Positions 35,530-46,758 of a stretch of 64,000 nt of DNA are shown piece after piece. The stretch's first letter is position 1. The number at the start of each line of letters is the position of its first letter. The DNA lies in the NCBI GenBank assembly GCA_948470475.1, contig OX419338.1, positions 27,103,136-27,167,135 on the forward strand, in the 5' to 3' direction. The stretch comes from Galaxea fascicularis (lineage: Eukaryota; Cnidaria; Anthozoa; Scleractinia; Euphylliidae). Made by a program: the position numbers and the translations under genes. Under the pieces are notes generated by a model. The model was not told the DNA's origin. It worked only from the letters and a program-made list of their open reading frames with translations, and made no database searches.

Positions 35530-36028
35530 AGCAGCTTACTAGTCGGCAGAGCAACGGTAGATCTAATCCGGAGGTCGTGGGCTCGATTCCCACCGAGGTC
35601 ATAAGAATTTTTTCTTTGCCTCGTGTGGTTCCCTGATACCTTTTACTAAGGTTAACGCCCAGTCGGTTTCTCCCAGCACTTTAATTTACCCTTCAGAGTT
35701 AATTCTCTATTCCACCACTTGTACGTGTTTATAGTGCTACGCAGCACAACATATATATGTACCCCTTACTTTCTCTTCGCCGCGATTCACCACCTCAATC
35801 GTCCCCGACTTTCTCTGTCCGACCTCGTAGCTTAGTCGGCAGAACAACGGTAGATCTAATCCGGAGGTCGTGGGTTCGTTTCCCACCGAGGTCATAAGAA
35901 TTTTTTCTTTGCCTCGTGTGGTTCCCTGATACCCTTTACTAGGGCTAACGCCCATTGGGTTTTTCATAGGTTTCTCCCAGCACTTTAATTTACACTTCAT
36001 TCTCTGTTCCACCACTTGTACGTATTAT
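35530..36028 (+). mobile_element. Two tandem copies of a second tRNA-derived SINE
   Basis: Copies at about 35530-35730 and 35820-36028 each begin with a tRNA-like head: TAGTCGGCAGA (A box) and GTGGG(T/C)TCG(T/A)TTCCCACC (B box and stem). The same body follows (ttctttgcctcgtgtggttc, then 'cagcactttaattta'). They lie in plus orientation inside the intron between pseudokinase exons 3 and 4. The copies differ at few positions, so the pair is fairly recent. Confidence 0.7.
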
Positions 36029-36274
36029 AAAGTATCTTCAGCTGGAGTCTTGAGTGCGACTTGATTTAAGGTCTACCGATTTGAAATTTGGTTTGCTGGC
36101 ATTCGCACATTTTCCAACTCGGATTTTCAAGTCAAATTAGACTGAGTTTTGTAACTGGGCGGATTATCGTAAAATTGCTGTCGAACGGAATGTGCTTGAT
36201 GGCCGAAAGCTGACCAACATGCCTCCAAAACGGAATATTTCCAGCCAATACAAGAATTAACTAATTAATCATAC

Positions 36275-36495
36275 CCTGGTCCCTCTTCCTATCAACACAC
36301 TGGATGTTGTAATGTTGTTATGGACAACTCCATTGTACTCCAGGTATTTTATGGCACAGATCAAGTCCATGGCCACGGCAAGAAGAGCGTCGAGGTTCAG
36401 AACAATCTTGCTGTTTTGCAGATATTCGGTCAGCGTCACACTTGATGTGCATTCGTAGCACAGTAAACTGTCCGGTAGAACATTATACAAAAAGA
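36275..36495 (-). CDS. Pseudokinase exon 3, hinge to catalytic loop
   Basis: The exon is 221 bp, bounded by CATCTCAG and AGG|GTATGA, with phases matching exons 2 and 4. It encodes the hinge and helices D-E (LLCYECTSSVTLTEYLQNS, then AVAMDLICAIKYLE). The catalytic loop is VHNNITTSSVLIG where active kinases have H-R-D-L-x-x-x-N. Both the catalytic Asp and the metal-binding Asn are replaced (by Asn and Ser). Overall layout (GsL-eyL then AxxxxxAixYLe) is closest to tyrosine-kinase or TKL domains. Confidence 0.65.
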
Positions 36496-37837
36496 CTGAG
36501 ATGAAGATTAAGTGACATGTTTAATAAGTGCATGGTCTACCACTGTCTTAAGAGAGGCGCTAAATTGCCCTCTTTGTCCGCCATCTTTGTTGCAAATGAC
36601 GCGAGAAGGTTAGGCTTGAAAATAGGATAGCGATTCGTGATTGGCCGGCAAGGCCCACGTGACTCGCTTCAGGATAGAGCGGCAAAACACTCCGAAATTT
36701 TTTCGTCTAGCGGAATGGTTGGGCATAATGTTTGATGAAAACCAAACTCTGTCCAATACTTGATTGAGCAAAAATGCTGGATGAACATCATCCAACATGA
36801 GCGGCCAAACGGTCGAACAATGTTGGATCGAGCAAAGTCGGAACGTTGAATCCAACTTTGTTCGATAGTTTGACTAGGGCTTTAGTCTGCAATGTTCATT
36901 TCAAAATACGTTTTTTTAATGTGTACTTTTTCGATCCATTTCGTTACCCTTGTCATCTTTCAAAAACAGTAGCCTCGTTGTCTCTCTGCCATAAACGTTT
37001 TTTTAAAGTAAATTCAATAACATACTAAGAGGTCAGTTATAATTAAAGAAAACCGAAGTTAATGTACAACGGAAAGTTATAGACGGCGAAAAACGTTATC
37101 TGGCTTTCAACTGAATCATCCGTAGCCGCGTTAGAACTTCCGTTCGTCCAACCCAGGAAATGTGGTCGTAACAATGGAATTAGTGTGACTGAGTTGTCTG
37201 GGTACAGAAAAAAAACATTCTTGCTCCTAAATTCCCCAATCGGAGGACTTAACATCAAATCTGACAAGAAGTTATCTTAATATAGCTATAGAAATGTTGT
37301 TTTTCTTACAATGAACTTTCCTTGAGCATAGGAAAACTCTGTCGCCCAATTTTAAAAGAACACTCCCCGGCTAAAAGAAAAAGAGAAAAAATGTTACAAT
37401 TTGTATAAAGAAGGACACCACCATACAAAGCTATGAAATAAATAAAAGGCAAAGTTCTACATCCAGCTGATCACATTCAGTAAAACAAATAGAACACTGG
37501 AACACGGTTCAATATCTCACTTTCCTCTGTGGGAACTTCGACCATGCACACGTCTATAGAACCTAGTAGCAGCCAATAAACTTAACACAGCTTTTTTTTT
37601 TCAATATTGGTTCTGGTTACCTGCATACAAATCTAAATAAATAAACTAGACTAATAAAGGGCTTTTTTGACTTTTAACTTAGGGACCCAATATCTCGAGC
37701 ACTAATTAACAAGTACATTTCATTTGGCAGTGCGTGTGTATTCTCAAAACGTGGTAAAAGCAAAGAAGTACTCTACGAGCCGCCAATGATATTCTTCCCA
37801 AGTTTGAGGTCTTCCATACAATAGTTTAACCCAACTG

Positions 37838-37869
<32 letters not shown>

Positions 37870-38488
37870 TTACACTACCAGAGGATTATTAGTAATAGTC
37901 CTCGAGTAACAATCGAGCGTGACGCTTTCTTTGGTTTTATTCCCAAATAAATATTTCTTCAACTTGCATTTGCTAACTTTATTATTGCCTTTCTGTCCGA
38001 CTAGTTGGGTGATACTAAAACAATTAGAACTTTCGCCCTCAAGGACCACAGGTCTAATTGTTAATTATCAGAGTACACACTCACTGACAAATGGAACCTG
38101 TTTGTTTTATTCATTGTTGATTTCTACTTGCTTTAACTCGTGACGTCATCCGTGCCTCTTGCTGGAAACTCGTCTAGACCAATCAAAACGCTAACGTTAC
38201 ACTGTCCGTTGTATAACTGAAGAGACCACTACTCCAAGAGACGTAACTGACTGAATGAGCTGCGAGGTTCCATTTTCACTCAGTTATAGCAAGATTTAAT
38301 AAAAACCGCCATGAGTGTGATACAAGCAACAAGCTCACAGTCATTTACGGATTGCTTGTGTTGTCAGCTTGCAAGTAGCTTATGACCATGCTGTTTTTTA
38401 ACGATACCATACGATACCATATCCTTTTTTTAATATAGGGTATAGACATTTTTAACCCAATAAGAGTTTTCTAACACATGGCCCTCTA

Positions 38489-38757
38489 GGTCAGCACTAG
38501 GGGTGGTCACAGCCAGGATTCATTACGTCCCTAGTGGTTCTTTTACGTCCCACAGAGTCAATTTGTGAAGAGTTGTGAGACGGGACCTCCGGTTTTATCG
38601 CCCTTATCCGAGAAGACTAGAAAGTCTAACATTTGCAGATGCCATTACAAAGGTAGCACTTTCTCTTCAGTTATTTAAAGACCCTGAGTGTTGGTCCGGC
38701 CGAGGGTTGAAACCACGACCTCCCGCACAGCAGGCCGGTGCTCTACGCAGTACTTCC
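38489..38757 (-). mobile_element. tRNA-derived SINE, second long copy (intronic)
   Basis: Same order of blocks as 31763-32036, from 'aggtcagcactaggggtgg' to the tRNA-like head near 38757. It is slightly more decayed at the B box (ggttgaaaccacgacc on the plus strand). It sits in the intron between pseudokinase exons 2 and 3, in the same orientation as the gene. Confidence 0.6.
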
Positions 38758-38923
38758 TTCAACTTTGAATTTAATCTTTACCACCTGCGCTTACATGGAC
38801 AGTCTTCAACATGAACTTGGGAATTCAGAAAAGACGAAGACGAAGAGAGAAGGCGAAGGATAAGGAGAAGAAGAGAAAGAATGATCAATATTCAGAGAAA
38901 GCTGTTGATTAGTTGGTACATAC

Positions 38924-39092
38924 TCCTACAGTGCCAGCGGTATTTGAGGATGTTGGGGTGCCCGCGTTCTGCATTAAGTTCCTCTATGAGTTCTGCCTCT
39001 TTTCTCCAAGTGTTCTCTCTTTCATTTGCAAAGTGTTTTATCAGTCGCACTGACGTGTCCTTTCCTCCTTTAGACCAAGCAAGAACAAACCC
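38924..39092 (-). CDS. Pseudokinase exon 2, N-lobe
   Basis: The exon is 169 bp, bounded by CTTTTTAG and a GTATGT donor. It starts at the last glycine of the nucleotide loop (GFVLAWSKGG), then a beta-3 strand SVRLIKHF retaining a candidate ATP-binding Lys, helix C WRKEAELIEEL retaining a candidate Glu partner, and HPNILKYRWHC at beta-4. It ends with one base that completes a codon with exon 3. Conserved Lys/Glu but lost catalytic-loop and DFG aspartates fit a nucleotide-binding or purely structural pseudokinase. Confidence 0.65.
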
Positions 39093-39424
39093 CTAAAAAG
39101 AAAGTAGATACAGTCGTTGCAGTGACCTCATATAGCCTAGAGGACAAGAATGTTTCAATTCAGTGTTGCATTATATTCGAATAGATTCCGTCCACAGATA
39201 GTAAGTTTTATTTAGCATCAAACTCGTTAGTTATAAGATTATTAAGGGTCAATCCCCGTGCATCTATCATGTCTTGACATGATAAACTACTTACGACGAA
39301 CGGACTTCTTTTTCTGCCCCGAAACTTTAGAACAGCTTACGGAGTAATGAATCAGCTTAAGCATTTATTAAAAAATGTTTGCAAGCGCGTTTATAAGCGC
39401 ATAAGTACTGATTTTATAATAATT

Positions 39425-39565
39425 ATTATCGTCATTGTCAGTATCACCGTCATCGCCAACGTCATTGTCATCGTCATTGTCATCGTCATTGTCATCGTAA
39501 TAGTCATATACATCGACATGGTCATCGTTGTCATCGATCTTGATCATTATTATTATCACTATTAT
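39425..39565. repeat. Imperfect TCATCGTCATTG minisatellite
   Basis: Twelve-base units such as gtcatcgtcatt repeat through about 130 bp and grade into (TTA)n. Intronic, non-coding. Confidence 0.75.
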
Positions 39566-39962
39566 TACTATTATTATTTCTAGGGTGTTTTCTTAGGGTA
39601 TTTCAATACATGTGTAAGAAAAACAATTCTATAGCTATGAAATAGTGGTGGATATTTATCTACCACTTTTACCGACACTGAGGTGAATAATTGTTTTAGT
39701 AGATACCACACAAGCTGAATAACTAGCGAGTATTCAAATAATTTCCTCTTCGAAAACCGAAAAAAGGAAAACCAGTTTATTTCTCTTCGGCTGCTCTGAG
39801 GTGAATAGTACTTTGCTAATCACCTCCGAGTTAGCCAACCAGAACGCGCGAAAAGCAGTATTTACTTGTGTGGCATATACTAATAATTATGATAATTATA
39901 GTAACTACATAATTGCCAAAATATATATGGAAATAGCTTGATTGCCGTTACAGTTCTCCTAC

Positions 39963-40078
39963 CACTGATGGCGAAGTCTCCTGTGGAAATATACTTGGTA
40001 TCTCAATGAGCTTTAGATCCTTCTCAGATTGCAAGCGTTCATCTGATGACCTGTCTAGTCTGGCGCCTCTCGTTGTAC
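39963..40078 (-). CDS. Pseudokinase exon 1, juxtamembrane linker and degenerate P-loop
   Basis: The exon is 116 bp between TTTCTAG and GTG|GTAGGA. It starts with two bases and ends in phase 0, which fits exon 2. It encodes an acidic/basic linker (RLDRSSDERLQSEKDLKLIE) and IPSIFPQETSPSV, where a kinase would have its glycine loop; only the final Gly (in exon 2) remains. The two-base start requires an upstream exon ending in one base. The 7TM exon offers exactly that at 43613 through a CAG|GTTTGA donor. No other partner was found at 40.1-43.5 kb. Confidence 0.5.
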
Positions 40079-40378
40079 CTAGAAATGACAGGCGTTTGTA
40101 TCAAAATTGTATTGTTAGAACAGCGAGAGATGATGCAGGTTTGGCTGAAGCCGTGTAATACTTCTAGACTAGAGATAGCTTCCATAACCTAACGGAATAC
40201 AGTACTGATTTAATGGACATTTTTCCTAGTTTTTAGTGAAAGAGTCTTACTTACATCAAGTTAGTGGAAGACAAATTGCATGAATCATTTAATAGCCAAT
40301 TTCATTGTTTTGCTTTAACGATTTGACTCGTTGATGTAAAAGGAGTGAAAGATCCGCTAATTCTTCTTCTTACTCACT

Positions 40379-40379
40379 A

Positions 40380-40435
<56 letters not shown>
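40379..40435. repeat. (CTA)n microsatellite
   Basis: Pure CTA run. A second run of the same unit lies at 40858-40900. Confidence 0.95.
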
Positions 40436-40437
<2 letters not shown>

Positions 40438-40855
40438 GTTATCGCTGTTTCGGCATGACATTGATCGAGCCGAAATCAGACTGGTTCTGTACTTCAAACA
40501 TCGTAGACTTTATTTGTTTTCACGAAGACGAGTTTGACTAGAAGAAATGATAAGCAAATAGAAAATAAACAACATTGATAAGTGAAGGAAACTCGACAAA
40601 ATCCAGAAAAACCATAGCATTCGCGACTTACAGAAATTCCACCAAAATGAACAGCTAGGAAACGAACAGACCCTGGATACACAACGCAATAGCAACTTGC
40701 TCTAACGGGTTTGTAGCTATTTCTAAAATAATCAAACCGTAGCTAACAATTGCATATAAATACGCGCGAAAAGCGAAAATGTAAATTACTTGACCCGTAG
40801 GGACATCATGATCGCACTAGGAATAAAAACAATAGAAAGCAACGCAAAAATGTTA

Positions 40856-40857
<2 letters not shown>

Positions 40858-40899
<42 letters not shown>

Positions 40900-40900
40900 A
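40858..40900. repeat. (CTA)n microsatellite, second tract
   Basis: Pure CTA run in the same orientation as 40379-40435, 420 bp away. Confidence 0.95.
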
Positions 40901-41068
40901 TTTATTTTATTATTTTATCATTTTTTTTAAAAAGAAAAAATCCAACTTTAATAACAACTACGGTAATACATGCAACATTTTAAAAAGATCAAAAAAACAG
41001 TAAAACATGTTACATGTGTTCATAAAGCATCCTATTCTACAAGTATTAAAAGAACGCTGTTTTACAAT

Positions 41069-41240
41069 AGGCCATTTCCGAGTTCATGTCTGCCTCCTCT
41101 TCAAAGCGAGTCTAAGTGCAAAGTTTTTGTGATGGTAATTAGTTATACTTTACATATGATTGAAAACTAATTTTCATAACAAAAACTTCGCACTTAGACT
41201 CGCTTTGAAGAGGAGGCAGACATGAACTCGGAAATGGCCT
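41069..41240. mobile_element. Palindromic MITE with essentially perfect long arms
   Basis: It begins aggccatttccgagttcatg and ends with its exact inverse. Arms of about 65 bp match almost base for base and enclose about 40 bases. The near-identity of the arms suggests recent activity. Intronic in the proposed receptor-kinase gene. Confidence 0.8.
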
Positions 41241-41284
41241 CTTCCTGTCGATTTAGAAAACACTCAGCCAAACTTAGAAAGAGT

Positions 41285-43163
41285 TGATTTAACTAAAAAA
41301 AAAGTTTAGGAAGGAAGAAATCAAGAGGAGCTCACGATCTCCTGTTTATTGACAAGTTGGTATTAAAACATGCTAGATCCAACCAGAGAAATTTGGAAAT
41401 GACGTGGATTGCTTACAGAAAGGCTTACGACATGGTTCCTCATTCATGGACAGAAGAATGTTTAAACATCCTTGGGATTGCAGAGAATATAAACATGCTG
41501 TTGAGTAAAAGTATCAAAAGCTGGAGAACTTTAGGGGGCTAATGTTCTGGGAAGTGCACATTCGGAGGCATTTTTCAGGAAGATGCATTATCACCCCTCC
41601 TGTTTGTTATGGCAATGATTCCCTTAAATCTGGTACTTAGAAAATCGAGATCTGCATATGAATTCAATGGGAAACGACCAAATCATTTGATGTTCATGGA
41701 CGACCTTAAACTTTATGCTCAAAGTGAACAGGGTCTAGAGTCACTGGTCCACACAGTGAGGGTTTGGAAGTTTGGAATTGACAAGTGCCCAAAGCTTTTG
41801 CTACGGAGAGGAAATGTAACGCATCTAAGGAACTTAAAATATCTGGTGGAAGAGAAATAAAATCAGTAGATGAAGGAAGTAGCTATAAATATCTTGGAAT
41901 CTTGGAGTCAGACAGGGTTATGTATAACGAAATGAAAACTAACCTGTCAAAGGTGTACTTTCGAAGGTTAAGGAAACTGTTGAAATCAAAGCTCACTGGT
42001 GGTAGTATCATAAAAGGAATCAAAACCTAGGCAGTGTCAGTGAGTGGTCTGAGGAAGAGTTGAAAGAAAATATATGACCATCTACAATGCCCTCCACCCA
42101 CGAGACAGTGTAGCCGGATCATACCTCCCAAGGAAGATAGGTGGGAGAGGTTTGTGCTCGGCTGAGGACTGTGTAGAGCTGGCGAGATTGGGGATGTTTA
42201 ACTCAGATAGTGCGAAGAGTGATGCGGATTTTTGGTGGCAGCAAGAGCCAAAGAGTATGAAGGGTTGGAAAGTACTATTGAATTTAAGAAAAGGAAGATG
42301 GAAGGGCGATCAGAGGAACTACGTGGAAAAGGGCTCAATGGACAATTCTTAAGACAAACAGATGGCGTGGCGATCTGGTTGTGGCTTCAACAAGGGCACC
42401 TGAAGAAGGAAACAGTAGGACTGTTGATGGCGGCACAAAGTCAGGTACTAAAACCTAATGCAGTCAAGGAGAAAATAGACAGATCGCAAAATGACTCTCT
42501 GTGTCGACAGAAAGAAGAGATAGTGACTCACCTGTTCTGTGAGTGTCCAAACCTGGCACAGAAAAAAATATAAACAGAGACATGATGGAGTAGCTAAGGC
42601 TCTGCATTGGGATTTGTGTAAACAATGTGGAATTGGAACTTGTGACAAGTTGTACGAACATGCTCCTGACAGTGTTGAGGAAAATGAAAACTACAAATTA
42701 CTCTAAGATTTTCCAATACAAAAAGACAGGAAAATGAAGCACAAACATTGTGGTTCTGGATAAGCAGAACAGAAGTTGCCCTATCATTGACGTTGCATAC
42801 CCAAGCGACTGGAGGGTTGACATTAAACAAGAGCAAAAGATCAATAAATACCTCGATCTGGGCCGTGAGATTAAAGAGCTATGGGAGATAAAAAAAAGTA
42901 AAAGCCATTCCAACTGTTATCGGGGCGTTGGGTTCTGTTTCGAGACTAGAGGACTATCTGAGAAACATAAATGCTGGGAGAGATTTGGCAGCACTTCAAA
43001 CAACAGTCCTGCTGGGATCAGCAAGAATCCTCCAAAGAGTCCTTGAAATCTGAGGTCGCTTGTTGCCACCTAGTGATGGTGGGGCTAAAATTTCCGGCAT
43101 TACTACCTTTACTGTGAAGCTTGCACATAATAATAATAATAACAATAATAATAATAATAATAC
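41285..43163 (+). pseudogene. R2-like LINE (RT plus restriction-like endonuclease), 5'-truncated and decayed
   Basis: Several frames in order encode an RT finger/palm with AYRKAYDMVPHSW, the catalytic box as FMDDLKLYAQ (41690-41720), a thumb with YKYLGILESD, a post-RT region with SYLPRKIGGRGL, and a Cys-His segment near 42530. A PD-(D/E)XK-like tail follows with CPIIDVAYPSDWRVDIKQEQ (42777-42836). It ends in a (TAA)n tract (43128-43163). Frameshifts and stops make it inactive. This order fits endonuclease-at-C-terminus LINEs (R2/R4/Dong group). It lies opposite in strand to the host gene, within the proposed 7TM-kinase intron. Confidence 0.65.
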
Positions 43164-43556
43164 CTGGCACTTTATTAACAAATTACTAAACAATCTTAAA
43201 TTTATAATATATGATCTACTAAAATGCTAGGAATGATATTCACAATTATAATCCGTATGAATATAAAGATATACTAAAAACGTCGTTTTTAAAGGCATCG
43301 AATAAAACATAGAAAAAAATAATGACACTTACTGATTACTGATAACTCAGTGGTTTACATAATGGCCCGCTCATCAATTCCTTTTTAACAAAGGCACTTT
43401 TTCCGCGTTAAAATTATGAGGAGCGAATCGATTCAGTAACAGAAAATCTAAAGGAGGGGTTCAACAGGGAGTTTCAGTTATAACGCGTGGTTCAGTCAAG
43501 GGTGCACCTCTATATGTATTGGTTGAGCTAATAATTTCCTTCAAACATGTGCAGAT

Positions 43557-44664
43557 TTAGCCTCGGTTCCCACAGGAGACGACTCCCCCTTTAACAAGTG
43601 TAAATATCAAACCTGGGAATCTCCTCAAGCGTTGTCCTAATCTTCCTATGGCACCACGCAATGAATCTCTTTGTTGGCCAATTTTTTTCCTCATGAGTGG
43701 AGTGGAGAACGTGTAAAGTATGGGGTTGATGGACGAGTTGACCGGGAGTACGAACACTGCAATCCATACGTACGCCTGTTTCTCTGGATCATGGAATTTC
43801 CCGAAAAGGGACAAGAGACTAAGGATAACGACAGGCATCCAGCACAAGAAATCAGTTAGAATGATAAACACCATCCTCCTCGCCATTTGGGATTCCCTCT
43901 TCATTTTTGTTGATCTCACCTGATTTGAGACGCGCTTCACCGTGAAGAACATAACTAAATATGCAACGAGAATATAAATGAATGACGCAAAGTTCAGTGT
44001 GATGAAAATACCGGCGGCATATTCCCAACCAGCCTGTCTCTCTGTTGACAGTTGAAGAGGAAGGCAAACTGCTGATTTTCCAAAAAACCCGACATTACGC
44101 TTATGGTCGTGGAAGTAGTCGAAACCAAGAGTTGGGATGACCGATATCATTATTCCAAAAACCCATATTGCACCAACAACAACGTAAGCGAGTGGACGAC
44201 TCATTCGTCTGACTTTAAACGGGAATACTATACAAATCAGCCTGTCAGTTGTGATTAGGGTCAACATCAACACGGAGACCTCGCTTGATACCATTGACAG
44301 AACTCCAGTAAATACACATGTCGTCCCCGATCTCCAGTCAAAATCATGTTTAAAGTATTCACCTTGCCACTGTGCATCTTTGATTGCAATGGTCAGCAGA
44401 TAGACTCCCATCAGTAGATCCGAAATCGCCAGGTTTGTCAGAAGAAAAGAGTGAACTTTGTTATCTTCATTCACAATCACTCTCATTAAGATGACGAAGA
44501 GATTGCCCACAAGAGCAGTTAGACCCAGTATCCAAACGCAAACCTGAACACCCCTGTTTTTCATCAGATCAGAACAACTGGAGAACTCGTCTTTTGGCGA
44601 ATTACAACGAACACCCGGTTGTGATTTCTCAGCATAACAACAAAGAATGAACTCATCGAGATTT
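43557..44664 (-). CDS. 7TM exon of an LRR-containing rhodopsin-class GPCR
   Basis: A TTTCTGCAG acceptor at 44664 joins in phase to the last LRR. Counting from the exon start: a cysteine-rich hinge at residues 1-39 (C8, C9, C20, C30), TM1 41-62 (GN), TM2 73-94 (NLAISDLL), TM3 116-138 with C116, then DRLICIVFPF (140-149), TM4 158-178, ECL2 Cys200, TM5 216-241, TM6 262-286 (FLCWMP), TM7 297-319 (NPILY). DRL-ICI-FPF is the form seen in relaxin-receptor and GRL101-type LGRs. The frame stops at 43557. A CAG|GTTTGA donor at 43613, just after RRFPG, offers an alternative exit toward the pseudokinase exons. Confidence 0.9.
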
Positions 44665-44972
44665 CTGCAGAAAGAAAAAAAAAATGGGAACTTTTTGTTT
44701 GACCTGGCAGAAAATTTTGCCAATTAAGCCAAGCTGTACTACAGTAAATCTGCTTAATTTCTGAATTTTATCTTATGCAGGAAGGATAGACTAACTACAG
44801 ATTATAATCGCCATCCTAGTACAGTAGTGTCGAGCAAAGTTTCTTTTACAATATCTGCAAAGGTGCGGGAAAGGTAGTATACGTAGGCGCTGTAAAATGG
44901 AAAGTCAAGATCTCAGCAAGATTTTTCACTCTTGGCCGTCACATTATAGGAAAACCTGTAACTCTGACTTAC

Positions 44973-45050
44973 ATCTCCTTGAGATTTGGAAGTTCATCAA
45001 AAACGTCTGGTGGAAAGTCTTTGAGACTAAGGGAGTTACCTTGGAGATTT
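44973..45050 (-). CDS. Receptor LRR exon 6
   Basis: A 78-nt exon encoding one 26-residue repeat (NLQGNSLSLKDFPPDVFDEL and PNLKE). GTTTTAG acceptor, GAT|GTAAGT donor, same 2-base phase as the other LRR exons. It feeds directly into the 7TM exon's cysteine hinge. Confidence 0.8.
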
Positions 45051-45814
45051 CTAAAACAAGCAAGCGCAAAAAAAAAAAAGATTAGTTTAGTACTGGACGC
45101 TTATCTGTACTAAATCTTCATTTCTTGAAAAACAGCGGTAACTATTGTGAATTGATTACTTATTACTGGCTCCGTCGGGCAACATTATATTTTACTTTTG
45201 TATCCCAATATATTTTAGCATGCACAAATATTTTTCCAACGCAACATCTCTTCCCTTTAACAGGAGGTTGGAGGCAAACCTTTTAGCGTTAAGGAGCACT
45301 CACGGTCTCTCGTCATGCAACTGGACGTGTTTCTAGTGAAACAGCGAAGGTATTTCAGCTATGAGGCAAATTTGTTGTTGTTCGTCCTTCTTTGACCATG
45401 TTAGCTTTGAGGCAAAATTTGAAAGTTAAAAACGAACATCTGTGTGGGACGAGGAAAACAGCGGGGTTTAGGGAGGAAAGGTTGATGACCAACGGGTTAC
45501 AGCGAGAATACCATCAGTTTACGAAATTACCTACCAGTGTAATAAAGTGTAATTAATGAAATAATTAATTAATTAATCATCCACGAGAATTTGAGAGCAC
45601 TACATTACTACATTAGCGCACTCAGTACATTAGACATCCACTCCACTGGGGAGCACCTACGCTACCGTTCACTTAACCACTATAGCTACATCGTAGACAA
45701 CATGCATGTCAATTGAATACAAGAAATGAAAGTCTGAAGTAAGAGGCCTTTTTGGAAAAAAATATGTGTACATCCCGCTATCATCGAACCGTTGTGTGAC
45801 GCAAACAAAATTGT

Positions 45815-46020
45815 TTGGGCAGTAGGGAGTTCTGTGGCACAGTTACAGATCAACCCCTGTTAAGTGGTCACACTTGGGGAAATGGACAGTGGCCCCTCAA
45901 TGAGGGCTTTGTAAAAACCAATAGGGAATGTCTCGACGGGACTTTGATTACTGGCCGCCTAACGGGGGGTGGCAGTTTAATGGGTGGCAGCCACTTAATT
46001 GGGGTTCCACTGTGTTTTGA
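45815..46020. repeat. Pogo-like repeat fragment
   Basis: The text 'agccacttaattggggttcc' near 46000 and 'cccctgttaagtggtcacac' near 45860 form imperfect inverted ends resembling pogo/Tigger termini. Intronic. Confidence 0.3.
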
Positions 46021-46503
46021 TTTTCTTGATCATTCACCAACTTACAATTTCTCCAGAGAGGAAAGTCCAGCAAATGTTTTTGAAGATAGCCGCTTAATTC
46101 TATTGTTGTTAAGGTACCTGAAATAAAGGGAAATATCTCATTTATGTCATGCGCGCGTGCAACGCTTTCTTGTGTTAGGCTCCAATTTGAAATAAGTTCT
46201 TAATATCTTGATTGGTGAATGAGTGAACTCTCACAATCGAAGGACGTGATAACGTCTTGTTAATTATCAGTGGAGATGGAAACGTCAGTAGTCAATGAGA
46301 CAAAAAGCCAAACAAATTTCCTCACAAGGTTTGAAATAATTATTCCTCTAAACGTTTTCTACTCACTTGTGCTGTAAGCAAGTTATCGTGTGTTTTAAGG
46401 CTGATGAATACAGATGCATGTAATCACAGAGAGTAATTACAGTGTTCATAACTGTGACGATCGTTTACACCTTCAAAAACATTTTTGTTAGAATTTGACT
46501 TAC

Positions 46504-46575
46504 AGTATTTTAAGAGTTGCTAAACCAACAAATACTTCATCAGGGAGCTCTTCTAAAACGTTCCCTTGTAAATAT
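46504..46575 (-). CDS. Receptor LRR exon 5
   Basis: A 72-nt exon, acceptor CCTTTAG, donor CT|GTAAGT. One 24-residue LRR: YLQGNVLEELPDEVF then GLATLKIL. Confidence 0.85.
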
Positions 46576-46686
46576 CTAAAGGAAAAGAAGAAATCACACC
46601 TATTTAGATGTTTACAACGCGTATGGTAAGGTACTCAACTTGTTATAGATGCATCTTAAAAGATGGGCAGTGGTTTTTGTACTTAC

Positions 46687-46758
46687 AGATGTTTGAGCTT
46701 CGTGGTGTTATTAAACGCATCCTTATCTATTCTATTAATCCGGTTCTCTCTAAGGCTT
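46687..46758 (-). CDS. Receptor LRR exon 4
   Basis: A 72-nt exon, acceptor TTGACAG, donor CT|GTAAGT. One LRR: SLRENRINRIDKDAF then NTTKLKHL, with the N-x-I and DAF core positions intact. Confidence 0.85.

Noticed and set aside
35530..36028. Functional tRNA genes
   Set aside because: A and B boxes are present, but no complete cloverleaf or acceptor stem is evident, and each is followed by a shared SINE body.
40494..40695. Hydrophobic minus-strand frame as a transmembrane exon of the kinase gene
   Set aside because: Two frames compete, the splice phase does not fit the exon at 40078, and one has no usable donor.
43671..44067. Open frames on both strands within the 7TM exon
   Set aside because: Out-of-frame shadows of the receptor; no domain or splice context.
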